Source of the DNA: Caenimonas sp. SL110
Lineage (GTDB): Bacteria; Pseudomonadota; Gammaproteobacteria; Burkholderiales; Burkholderiaceae_C
Assembly: GCF_001044395.1 (NCBI RefSeq)
Contig: NZ_JANU01000006.1
Coordinates: 124,001-188,000, forward strand
Length of the DNA: 64,000 nucleotides
Direction of reading: 5' to 3'
Shown here: positions 1 through 7,992 of the stretch, in pieces
How the letters are laid out: every line of letters starts with the position of its first letter
Numbering within the stretch: position 1 is the first letter of the stretch
Position numbers and translations under genes: made by a program
The notes under the pieces: model-generated
Told to the model about the DNA's origin: nothing
What the model saw: only the letters and a program-made list of their open reading frames with translations
Databases searched by the model: none

Positions 1-596
1 TCGGCCATCCGGGCGACACGCTCGACACCCTTGCCCACGTGGAACGGCGATGCGTTGAGCACCGCGATCATCTCGGCCCCTGAATTGCGCGCGAGCAGCC
101 CGGGCTCGTCGAACCAGGCGTCTTCGCAGATGAGCAGGCCGACGTTGATGCCTTCGACCTGGAACACGCAGGCACCCTGCCCCGGCGTGAAATAGCGGCG
201 CTCATCAAAGACCTGGTAGTTGGGCAGCTCGCGCTTGGCGTAGGTTTCGAGCACGCGTCCTTCGCTCAGCACGCTGGCCGCGTTGTAGCGGCGCTGCACG
301 GCGACGGACTTGCTGCGCACATCGCCACCGGTCGGATGACCGACGACCACATGCAGCCCCTTTAACCCGGCCAGCTCGCGGGCAACCGTTTTCACGGCAT
401 CATCACAGGACGCGATGAATGCGGGGCGCAGGAACAGATCCTCGGCCGCATAACCGCAGATAGACAGCTCGGGCGTGAGCAGCAAGCGCGCGCCCTGCGC
501 GTAGGCCTCGTGTGCGGCTGCAATGATTTTTTGCGCATTACCGACCGTGTCACCCACGAGGAAGTTGAGTTGGGCAATGCAGATTTTGAGAGCCAT
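1..596 (-). CDS. nadE: Glutamine-dependent NAD+ synthetase, N-terminal part (runs off window)
   Basis: Only the first 198 codons lie in the window; the gene continues past base 1. The protein starts MALKICIAQLNFLVGD, typical of the nitrilase-type glutaminase domain that feeds ammonia to the NAD+ synthetase domain in the last step of NAD+ synthesis. The Glu-Lys-Cys triad of the nitrilase superfamily can be read: Glu in TPELSICGY, Lys in AKRELPNY and Cys in LLICEDAWF. The synthetase half with its ATP-binding motif is outside the window. The ATG at 596 is preferred because the protein begins exactly at the conserved first beta strand. Its start codon overlaps that of the divergent downstream gene. 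Confidence 0.93.
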   Translation of the reverse strand, partial: MALKICIAQLNFLVGDTVGNAQKIIAAAHEAYAQGARLLLTPELSICGYAAEDLFLRPAFIASCDDAVKTVARELAGLKGLHVVVGHPTGGDVRSKSVAVQRRYNAASVLSEGRVLETYAKRELPNYQVFDERRYFTPGQGACVFQVEGINVGLLICEDAWFDEPGLLARNSGAEMIAVLNASPFHVGKGVERVARMA

Positions 597-1800
597 GGCA
601 GCAGTGAAAGAAGACTCGAACGATTATGTCATCCGGGTGCACGGCTCGCCGCTGGAGCTTGATGCCGGGCAGTGGAACGCCCTGCTCGCACAGCAGGCCG
701 AGCCCAGCCCCTTCATGCGCCACGAGTACCTTGCCGCGCTGCACGAAAGCGGTAGCGCCACTGCCAAATCAGGCTGGAAGCCGCGCTTTTTTACGTTGTC
801 ACGCGGCGATGAACTGCAAGCGGCCTGCCCGCTCTACCTGAAGAGCCACTCGTACGGCGAATACGTCTTCGACTGGGCATGGGCCAGTGCCTACGAGCAG
901 CACGGCCTGGCCTACTACCCCAAGGCCGTCATCGCGGTTCCGTTCACGCCCGTGCCCGGCACACGCGTGCTCGCAGTGGATGAGGACGCGCGCGGCCTGC
1001 TCATCCAGGCAGCGGTGGCATGGTGCGAACAAGAGGAGGTCTCGTCCCTGCACCTGCTCTTTGGTGCGCAAGCGGACATTGAGGCCTGCGCTGCACAAGA
1101 GCTGATGCTGCGCCACACCGTTCAGTTCCACTGGACAAACAGCGGCTGGGCAGACTTTGACGCGTTCCTGGCCAGCCTCGCGCAGGAAAAGCGCAAGAAG
1201 ATCCGGCAGGAGCGGCGCAAGGTCGCCGAGGCCGGCGTTGCGTTTCGCTGGTCACGCGGCAAGGACATCAGCCCTGACGACTGGGATTTTTTCTACAGCT
1301 GCTACGAGCGCACCTACTACGAACACGGCAACGCGCCCTACCTGAGCCGCGAGTTCTTCACCATGATGGCTCGCGACATGCCGGAAAACTGGCTTTTATT
1401 CATCGGCGAACGGGCCGATGAAAGCGGCATCCGCCGCCCGATTGCGTGCAGCCTGATTGCGGTTGACGACAGCGGCGCCGCCAAGGTGGCGTACGGCCGC
1501 TATTGGGGCGCGATCGAACGTGTCGATTGCCTGCACTTCGACGCTTGCTATTACCAGCCGCTGCAGTGGTGCATAGCGCACGGTTTCGATCGTTTCGAAG
1601 GCGGCGCCCAAGGCGAACACAAGATGGCGCGCGCGCTGATGCCAGTCAAGACGACCAGCGCGCACTGGCTCGCGCAGCCCGCGTTCGCCGATGCGGTCGA
1701 GCGGTTTCTGGAACGCGAAGGTGCGGGCATAGAGAACTACCTGGGCAGCCTGGAGCAACGCACACCGTTTCGCAACCGCGCGGACCAAGGTGGCCTTTGA
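595..1800 (+). CDS. FemAB-like / GNAT-fold acyltransferase (COG3146-type)
   Basis: A 401-residue protein of the family annotated as peptidoglycan biosynthesis/recognition or GNAT N-acyltransferase (DUF482, FemAB-like). Family features include the early segment with PFMRHEYLAALHESGSA, the central basic stretch EKRKKIRQERRKV, and the conserved YYEHGNAPYLSREFF and FEGGAQGEHKMARAL segments near the C-terminus. The substrate is unknown; related proteins are thought to transfer an acyl or aminoacyl group. I chose ATG 595 over the more upstream in-frame ATG 523, because 523 lies inside nadE and would add a non-conserved tail. GTG 604 is also possible. It is divergent from nadE with start codons overlapping. 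Confidence 0.8.
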   Translation: MAAVKEDSNDYVIRVHGSPLELDAGQWNALLAQQAEPSPFMRHEYLAALHESGSATAKSGWKPRFFTLSRGDELQAACPLYLKSHSYGEYVFDWAWASAYEQHGLAYYPKAVIAVPFTPVPGTRVLAVDEDARGLLIQAAVAWCEQEEVSSLHLLFGAQADIEACAAQELMLRHTVQFHWTNSGWADFDAFLASLAQEKRKKIRQERRKVAEAGVAFRWSRGKDISPDDWDFFYSCYERTYYEHGNAPYLSREFFTMMARDMPENWLLFIGERADESGIRRPIACSLIAVDDSGAAKVAYGRYWGAIERVDCLHFDACYYQPLQWCIAHGFDRFEGGAQGEHKMARALMPVKTTSAHWLAQPAFADAVERFLEREGAGIENYLGSLEQRTPFRNRADQGGL

Positions 1801-1810
1801 ACAGCCAAGT

Positions 1811-1880
1811 CATGGATGCCGGATCGAGTCCGGCATGACAGCCAAAGCACTGTCATTGCGGACTTGATCCGCAATCCATG
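1811..1880. repeat. Compound palindromic intergenic repeat
   Basis: A 70-base element with nested inverted repeats. Outer arms are CATGGAT (1811-1817) and ATCCATG (1874-1880). Inside are a GCCGGA/TCCGGC hairpin, a TGACAG/CTGTCA pair and a TGCGGA/TCCGCA hairpin. The left half recurs at 18902-18930, so this is a dispersed element. It sits between convergently spaced genes with no protein-coding content. Confidence 0.75.
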
Positions 1881-1963
1881 CGGCGCCTGATCTCCCGCAG
1901 GTCGGGTATCACCCTGTACCCGCCTGCATCCTGCCCGGTTAATGTCGCGCGCAGGAGACCCCG

Positions 1964-3484
1964 ATGAAATCACTGAGCGGCCTGGACGCGACGTTCCTGT
2001 ATCTGGAAACGCCTGAAACCCCGATGCACGTGGGCTCGCTCAATCTCTATGAGTTGCCCAAAGACTTCAAGGGCAGCTTCCACCAGGTGGTGACGCAGCA
2101 CATCGCAAGCCGCATGCACCTCGCGCCCATCTTCAGCAGGCGGCTGGCCTTCATGCCCCTGAACCTGGGGCACCCGACCTGGGTCGATGCCGATTCAGTG
2201 GACCTCACGTTCCACATCCGCAAAGTGCCGGGAAAGAATCTCACGGTCAGGCAAGCCGAGGCCATGGCGGCCAAACTGCACGGCCTGCTCATCGATCGCG
2301 AGCACCCCCTGTGGGAGTTCTACATCTTCGACAGCATCAAGCCCGATGCAGGCATGAAGATCGAAGGCAAGCTGGTCGGCTTCTATTCCAAGATTCACCA
2401 TGCGGCGCTCGACGGAAAAGGCGGCACGGTGCTGGCCAACGCCATCCTCGACGTCAGCCCCACACCCAGGCAGGTACCGCCCCCGGACCCATCACGCAAA
2501 AAGCACACGGCCGGCGACCTGAAGATCGGCGAGATGATTGGCGCGGTGTTTTCCAACTCACTGGCGCAGTACGCCAAGCTCGCGCGCTCGCTGCCCGGCG
2601 CAGCCAGTTCGGTGGGTGCAGCCGTGATGCGCCAATCGGTCAAGGGTGATGCAGGCAGCAGCAGCCTGCGGCCCAAGTCGCCGCTCGGGCTCGCGCCGCG
2701 CACGCCGTTCAACGTCGGCATCACGCGCCACCGCGTGTTCGCCACGGCCAGCCTGCCCTTTGCGCAATCAAAGGCCATGGCCAAAGCCGTTGGCGGATCG
2801 TTCAACGACATCGTGCTGTGGATCTGCTCCACAGCCTTGCGCAAGTACCTCGCCAAGCACGCGACCATTCCGAAGAAACCGCTGATCGCCGCCATGCCCG
2901 TGAGCCTGCGCGAGGAGAGCAACAAGGAGATGAACAACCAGGCGTCGATGACCGTCGTCGACCTGGGCACGCACCTGGCCAACCCGATGAAGCGCATGAA
3001 CGCCATCATGGCTTCCACCGGCAAGGTGAAAGAGGCTCTGGTCAACCTGAAATCGGTATTGCCGACCGACTACCCCGGCCTGCTCGCGCCCTGGGTTGTG
3101 GGCGGCGCCGCCAAGGCCCTGTTCAAGGGCTATGGCAAGGGCGACATCGCCGACCGGCTGCCTTCGATTGCAAACCTCGCGATCAGCAATGTGCCCGGCC
3201 CGCAAGTGCCGCTGTACCTCGCAGGCGCGCGCATGGTCACCTTCCATCCGCTGTCCATCGTGATTCACGGATTGGCGCTGAACATCACGATCCAGACGTA
3301 CGCAGGCAGCGTTGACTTCGGGATCATCGCGGACAAAAAAGCCGTGCCGCATGTGCAGGACCTGGCCGATGCGGTGCAGCAAGCATTCGATGAGGCACTG
3401 GCCCTGTTCGCTGCAACACCCTCACCCTGCGCGCCCGCCGCAAAAAAGAAGGCCGCGCCCCGAAAGACTGCAACAAGGAAGTAA
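1964..3484 (+). CDS. Wax ester synthase/diacylglycerol acyltransferase (WS/DGAT)
   Basis: A 506-residue bifunctional acyltransferase that esterifies acyl-CoA with fatty alcohol or diacylglycerol to form storage lipid. The catalytic HHxxxDG motif is present as KIHHAALDGKGG near residue 149. The N-terminal MKSLSGLDATFLYLETPETPMHVG and the later FNDIVLWICSTALRKYL and NVPGPQVPLYLAG segments are also family hallmarks. The C-terminus has a Lys/Ala-rich tail (AAKKKAAPRKTATRK), unusual but seen in these genera. A GGAG Shine-Dalgarno sequence lies before ATG 1964. The lipase-like gene 10 bases downstream probably shares its transcript, so synthesis and turnover of an ester may be coupled. Confidence 0.9.
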   Translation: MKSLSGLDATFLYLETPETPMHVGSLNLYELPKDFKGSFHQVVTQHIASRMHLAPIFSRRLAFMPLNLGHPTWVDADSVDLTFHIRKVPGKNLTVRQAEAMAAKLHGLLIDREHPLWEFYIFDSIKPDAGMKIEGKLVGFYSKIHHAALDGKGGTVLANAILDVSPTPRQVPPPDPSRKKHTAGDLKIGEMIGAVFSNSLAQYAKLARSLPGAASSVGAAVMRQSVKGDAGSSSLRPKSPLGLAPRTPFNVGITRHRVFATASLPFAQSKAMAKAVGGSFNDIVLWICSTALRKYLAKHATIPKKPLIAAMPVSLREESNKEMNNQASMTVVDLGTHLANPMKRMNAIMASTGKVKEALVNLKSVLPTDYPGLLAPWVVGGAAKALFKGYGKGDIADRLPSIANLAISNVPGPQVPLYLAGARMVTFHPLSIVIHGLALNITIQTYAGSVDFGIIADKKAVPHVQDLADAVQQAFDEALALFAATPSPCAPAAKKKAAPRKTATRK

Positions 3485-3493
3485 CCGCATCAC

Positions 3494-4288
3494 ATGGCAA
3501 CCCGGACACATCCCAACGAAAACCTCAGGGCGCCCAGCCTCGCATTGCTGGCGATGGAGTTTCGCGCGCCGCTTGAATTCGGCGCCGTGCTCCCCGCCTG
3601 GCCCGCACTGTCACGCGCCCCGCGTGGCGACGGACATGCCGTGCTGGTGTTCCCGGGCCTGTCGGCCAGCGACGCCACCACCATCCCGCTTCGCACTTAT
3701 CTCGGCTCGCTCGGCTACAAGACCGAGGGCTGGGCGCAGGGCTTTAACTTCGGCCCGCGCGCAGGCGTGCTGGAGCAAGCCAAACGCAGCCTGACCGAGG
3801 CCTTCAACATCTCCGGGCGCAAGGTGAGCCTGATCGGCTGGAGCCTGGGCGGCGTCTACGCCCGCGAACTCGCCAAGGAGCTGCCGGACATGGTGCGCGG
3901 CGTCATCACGCTGGGCACGCCCTTTGCCGGGCCGCCGAAGTCAACGAATGCATGGCGCATCTACGAACTCACCAGCGGACGCAGCATCGATCGCGAACAT
4001 GAGCACTACGATCTCGCGCAGGCGCCACCAGTGCCCACGACCAGCGTCTATTCGCGCAGCGATGGCATCGTGGCGTGGCAGGGCAGCTTCCAGAAACCGT
4101 CCGAGCTGCATGGCAACATCGAAAACATCGAGGTTGTCGCCAGTCATATGGGCCTGGGCGTGAACCCCAGCGCGTGGTGGGCATTGGCCGATCGACTGGC
4201 CCAGGCTGAGGGTAAATGGCGGCCTTTCGACCGCACCGGCCTGTACGGACTGAAGAGCTTCATCTACCCCGATCCACACCGCAGCTGA
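3494..4288 (+). CDS. Alpha/beta hydrolase (esterase/lipase family)
   Basis: A 264-residue alpha/beta hydrolase. The nucleophile elbow is GWSLGG, with Ser in the GxSxG position, inside LIGWSLGGVYARELAKELP. An acidic residue (in VYSRSDGIVAW) and a late His (VVASHMGLG) are placed as the remaining catalytic residues. No signal peptide is seen, so it is likely cytoplasmic. It follows the WS/DGAT gene by only 9 bases, which suggests an ester substrate, although this is inferred from position. Confidence 0.82.
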   Translation: MATRTHPNENLRAPSLALLAMEFRAPLEFGAVLPAWPALSRAPRGDGHAVLVFPGLSASDATTIPLRTYLGSLGYKTEGWAQGFNFGPRAGVLEQAKRSLTEAFNISGRKVSLIGWSLGGVYARELAKELPDMVRGVITLGTPFAGPPKSTNAWRIYELTSGRSIDREHEHYDLAQAPPVPTTSVYSRSDGIVAWQGSFQKPSELHGNIENIEVVASHMGLGVNPSAWWALADRLAQAEGKWRPFDRTGLYGLKSFIYPDPHRS

Positions 4289-4316
4289 ACAGGACGCCCA
4301 ATTAGAATGGCGCCCT

Positions 4317-5087
4317 ATGCTTTCCCCCGACAACTTCAAGCGCGCTCGCCAGCGCCTGGTGCGCATGCATTTCGAAAGTGGTGTCGGGCATCTGGGCGGA
4401 AACCTCTCGTCGCTGGACGCGATGCTGGTCGCCTTCCACGAGTACCTGAAGCCAGGCGATCCGTTCATTCTCTCCAAGGGTCATAGCGCCGGCGCGCTTT
4501 ATGTCGCGTTGTGGAGCGCAGGCCGCCTGACCGAGCAGGACCTCACCACCTTTCACAAGGACGGCACGCTGCTGGCCGGCCACCCGCCTTCACGCGGCAT
4601 AGCTGACATTCACTTCGCCACCGGCAGCCTCGGCCACGGGCTGTCACTGGCTGCGGGCACCGCGCTCGCATTCAAGCTCAAGGGCAGCACGCAACGTGTC
4701 GTGTGCCTGACCTCCGATGGCGAATGGCAGGAAGGCTCGACCTTCGAGGCGCTCGTCTTTGCATGCCATCACCGCCTGGACAACCTGGCCGTGCTGGTCG
4801 ATCACAACGACCTCCAGGGCTTTGGCAGCACCGCTGAGATCGCATCGATGTCACCGCTGTGGGAGCGCTTGAAGGGCTTCGACGCCGACATCCAGGTGAT
4901 CGAAGGGCACGATCCACAAGCGATCCTGTCCGCATTGAACCAACAGGGATCTCGCCTGAACATCATCATCATGAAGACCGTGAAGGGCCACGGCGTCTCG
5001 TTCATGGAGCGCCGCATGGACTCGCACTACCTGCCCCTGTCCAAAGCCCAGTTCGAGCAGGCCACGCTGGACATCGCCTCGCTGTGA
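4317..5087 (+). CDS. Transketolase, N-terminal (thiamine diphosphate) subunit
   Basis: A 256-residue protein equal to the N-terminal half of transketolase, as in two-subunit enzymes. It carries the conserved HLGGNLSSLDAM segment, SKGHSAGALYVAL, TGSLGHGLS, and the ThDP/metal signature as SDGEWQEG followed about 27 residues later by VDHNDLQGFG. The first residue of the usual GDG is Ser here. The partner subunit begins with an overlapping GTGA. Because it opens a glycan-type cluster rather than sitting with pentose phosphate genes, it may make an unusual sugar precursor (inference). Confidence 0.88.
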   Translation: MLSPDNFKRARQRLVRMHFESGVGHLGGNLSSLDAMLVAFHEYLKPGDPFILSKGHSAGALYVALWSAGRLTEQDLTTFHKDGTLLAGHPPSRGIADIHFATGSLGHGLSLAAGTALAFKLKGSTQRVVCLTSDGEWQEGSTFEALVFACHHRLDNLAVLVDHNDLQGFGSTAEIASMSPLWERLKGFDADIQVIEGHDPQAILSALNQQGSRLNIIIMKTVKGHGVSFMERRMDSHYLPLSKAQFEQATLDIASL

Positions 5088-5992
5088 GAAAACAACTTTG
5101 CGATTCGCTGGTTGCGCGAGCGGCCAAACCCGGCCTTGTCTTCCTCACCGGCGACCTGGGCTTCATGGCGCTGGAACCCCTGCAGCTGGCAATGGGTGCG
5201 CGCTTCATCAACACAGGCGTGGCCGAGCAAAACATGGTGTCCGTTGCCGCCGCAATGGCGCGGCAGGGGCTGGAAGCGTGGGTGTACAGCATCGCGCCGT
5301 TTTGCTACGCGCGGCCCTTCGAACAGATTCGCAACGACATCGCCTTTCACGACCTGCCGGTCAAGCTGATCGGCAACGGCGGCGGCTACGGCTACGGCGT
5401 GATGGGACCGACCCATCATGCGATCGAAGACTATGGCGTGCTGCTCACGCTGCCGGGTTTTCGGGCGTTTGTGCCGGTGTTCGATGACGACATTTCTGCT
5501 GTCATCGACCGCATGGGCGACTGCGCGAATCCGGCGTACTTGCGGCTGGGCCGTGGCGAGCAGCCCGCGGACTTCGCCGTGCCAGCGTATGCGCCGTGGC
5601 GTCAGTTGAGCTCGGGCGGTGGCCCGGTCGTGATCGCTGTCGGGCCACTCGCCAGCACCTATATCGCTTCTTTCCTGAAGCTGCCCGAAGGGGCGCGGCC
5701 CAAGCTGTGGGCTCTTGCCGAGCTGCCGCTTCAATCCAACCCCATGCCCGCCGAACTGCTCGCGCAGATCGAAGCCGCCCGCGTGATTCATGTGGCCGAA
5801 GAGCACGTGCAGCGAGGCAGCTTTGGGGCCGAACTGGCGCTGCACTTGCTGACCGAAACACGCATGCAAGTGCGAATGGTCCACCACTACGCGCGCGCGC
5901 ACCGGTTCGAGCGCTATGGCTCGCAGAATTACCTGCGCAAGTGCTCGGCGCTCGATGCGGCCAGCATGCTCGCAGCGATAGAAGGTTCCTGA
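5084..5992 (+). CDS. Transketolase, C-terminal subunit
   Basis: A 302-residue protein with the transketolase pyrimidine-binding and C-terminal domains: FLTGDLGFM, the catalytic-type Glu in NTGVAEQNMVSVAAAMA, YSIAPFCYARPFEQIRND, and a C-terminal regulatory-like domain with HVAEEHVQRGSFG. The start is the GTG at 5084, which overlaps the TGA of the N-terminal subunit as GTGA. That overlap implies translational coupling and equimolar production. A longer open frame upstream is only overlap with the partner gene. Confidence 0.85.
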   Translation: MRKQLCDSLVARAAKPGLVFLTGDLGFMALEPLQLAMGARFINTGVAEQNMVSVAAAMARQGLEAWVYSIAPFCYARPFEQIRNDIAFHDLPVKLIGNGGGYGYGVMGPTHHAIEDYGVLLTLPGFRAFVPVFDDDISAVIDRMGDCANPAYLRLGRGEQPADFAVPAYAPWRQLSSGGGPVVIAVGPLASTYIASFLKLPEGARPKLWALAELPLQSNPMPAELLAQIEAARVIHVAEEHVQRGSFGAELALHLLTETRMQVRMVHHYARAHRFERYGSQNYLRKCSALDAASMLAAIEGS

Positions 5993-5993
5993 C

Positions 5994-7958
5994 ATGCAAG
6001 CGCTAGAAGCGAACCTGCGCGCACTGCGCGGACCCATCCTGGTGACCGGTGCGTCCGGCTTCATCGGTGCCAACCTGGTCAAGATGATCGCGGCAGTGCG
6101 GTCCGATGTGTATGCAGTGGTGCTGCACGAAAAGAACTGGCGGCTGGCCGAACTAACCGACGAGCAGGTCATTGCCTGCGACCTCAACGATGTGTCGGCC
6201 GCCAAAAACCTCGTGGAAAGCGTCGCACCGCAGACTGTCTTCGACTGCGTGGCCTACGGTGCGTATTCGTTCGAGGAAGACCCCGGCCTCATTCACCTGA
6301 CCAACTACCAGTCGATCGTCAACCTGGTGAACCTGCTGGCGCAGCGCCCATTCGCCGCGTTCATCCACGCGGGCAGCTCCTCTGAATATGGCGAGAACTG
6401 CACCGCGCCCGCCGAAGACAGCGTGTGCGAGCCCAACAGCCACTACGCCGCGTCCAAGGTGGCAGCAGCAGGGTTCCTGCGCTACATGGGCAAGAAGCGC
6501 GGCTTTCCGTGCGCCAACCTGCGCCTGTATTCGGTGTACGGCCCGCTCGAAGACACATCGCGCCTGATACCCAACCTGCTGCGCCAGGCGCTAAGGGGCA
6601 AGCTTCCGCCGTTTGTCGACGGCCGCATCTCGCGCGACTTCGTTCATGTCGACGACGTCTGCGCCGCGTTCATCACGGCTGCGGTGAAGATGCACCCGCA
6701 GATCTATGGCGAAGACTTCAACATCGGCTCGGGCATCAAGACCACCATCGCCGATCTGGCCGAGACCGCACGCGAGCTTTTCTCCATCGAAGACAAGCCG
6801 CAGTTCGGCTCGATGGAAGGCCGCGCCTGGGATCTCGCGGACTGGTATGCAGACCCCGGCAAAGCCAAGAACGCGTTGGGCTGGCAGGCCACCACGCCGC
6901 TTGCCCAGGGCCTGAAGTCCATGTCGGCCTGGGTGGCACAACTGAGCGACGCCGACTTCTCGTCGAGCAGCAAGAAAGAGCCCGCGTCGCGCCGCCGCAG
7001 CGTGTCCGCCATCATCGCCTGCTACAAGGATGCGCAGGCCATTCCGGTCATGCACCAACGCCTGACCGATGTGTTTCGCAAGCTTGGCATCGACTACGAA
7101 ATCATCTTCGTCAACGACGGCAGCCCCGATGACAGCGCGCAGGTGATTCGCGAACTGAGCGCCACCGATCCGCGCGTGATCGGCATTTCGCATTCGCGCA
7201 ATTTCGGCTCGCAGATGGCGTTCAGGAGCGGCATGGAGCTCTCGACCAAGCAGGCCGTGGTCCTGCTCGATGGCGACCTGCAAGACCCGCCCGAACTGAT
7301 CGAGCAGTTCCACGAGCAATGGCGCGCGGGCTACGACGTGGTGTACGGACGCCGCGTCAAGCGCGAGATGTCCTGGCGCTGGGGCGTCATGTACAAGGCC
7401 TTCTACCGCGTATTCGCAGCCTTCAGCTACGTCAATATTCCGCTGGATGCGGGCGACTTCTCGCTGATGGACCGGCGCGTGGTCGGCTGGTTGCTCAACT
7501 GCCCCGAGCGCGACCTGTTCGTTCGCGGCCTGCGCGCCTATGTGGGTTTCCGCCAGACCGGCGTGGACTACGTTCGCCCCGAGCGCATGTTCGGCACCTC
7601 GACCAACAGCCTCTTGCGCAACATCGACTGGGCCAAGAAGGGCATCTTCTCGTTCAGCAACACGCCGCTCACCTTGCTCACTGCAACCGGCGTGGTCCTG
7701 CTGGGCCTGTCGCTGCTGGCGGCCTTTGTCGTGGCCATGCTCAGAATCCTGATTCCCGACATCGCACCGCGCGGCATCACGACGATGCTGATCACGACGC
7801 TGCTGTTCGGCTCGCTCAATCTGTTTGCGATCGGGCTGGTGGGCGAATACGTCGCCAAGATCATGATCGAAGTCAAAGGCAGGCCGCGCCTGATCCGTGC
7901 TTCGATGATCCGCAATGGCAAGGCGACCGAACTGCTGCCCGACGGAAAAGCCCGCTGA
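5994..7958 (+). CDS. Fused NAD-dependent sugar epimerase/dehydratase and family 2 glycosyltransferase
   Basis: A 654-residue two-domain protein. Residues about 15-325 form an extended SDR sugar-nucleotide epimerase/dehydratase, with the Rossmann motif TGASGFIG and active-site YAASK. Residues about 337-570 form a GT2 domain of the dolichyl-phosphate mannose synthase/undecaprenyl-phosphate glycosyltransferase type, with the start SAIIACYKDA, the FVNDGSPDDS and LLDGDLQDPP motifs, and two C-terminal membrane helices near 570-635. These two activities are usually on separate proteins. A fused enzyme could make a modified sugar and load it on a lipid carrier for the GtrA and membrane transferases downstream. 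Its ATG is 1 base after the transketolase stop codon. Confidence 0.88.
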   Translation: MQALEANLRALRGPILVTGASGFIGANLVKMIAAVRSDVYAVVLHEKNWRLAELTDEQVIACDLNDVSAAKNLVESVAPQTVFDCVAYGAYSFEEDPGLIHLTNYQSIVNLVNLLAQRPFAAFIHAGSSSEYGENCTAPAEDSVCEPNSHYAASKVAAAGFLRYMGKKRGFPCANLRLYSVYGPLEDTSRLIPNLLRQALRGKLPPFVDGRISRDFVHVDDVCAAFITAAVKMHPQIYGEDFNIGSGIKTTIADLAETARELFSIEDKPQFGSMEGRAWDLADWYADPGKAKNALGWQATTPLAQGLKSMSAWVAQLSDADFSSSSKKEPASRRRSVSAIIACYKDAQAIPVMHQRLTDVFRKLGIDYEIIFVNDGSPDDSAQVIRELSATDPRVIGISHSRNFGSQMAFRSGMELSTKQAVVLLDGDLQDPPELIEQFHEQWRAGYDVVYGRRVKREMSWRWGVMYKAFYRVFAAFSYVNIPLDAGDFSLMDRRVVGWLLNCPERDLFVRGLRAYVGFRQTGVDYVRPERMFGTSTNSLLRNIDWAKKGIFSFSNTPLTLLTATGVVLLGLSLLAAFVVAMLRILIPDIAPRGITTMLITTLLFGSLNLFAIGLVGEYVAKIMIEVKGRPRLIRASMIRNGKATELLPDGKAR

Positions 7959-7992
7959 ATGCGTCGAACAAGGGCGACGATGAAAGTGCTTC

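Noticed and set aside
4859..5083. Longer start of the C-terminal transketolase subunit
   Set aside because: The added residues overlap the N-terminal subunit in another frame and do not match transketolase; GTG 5084 begins where the family begins.
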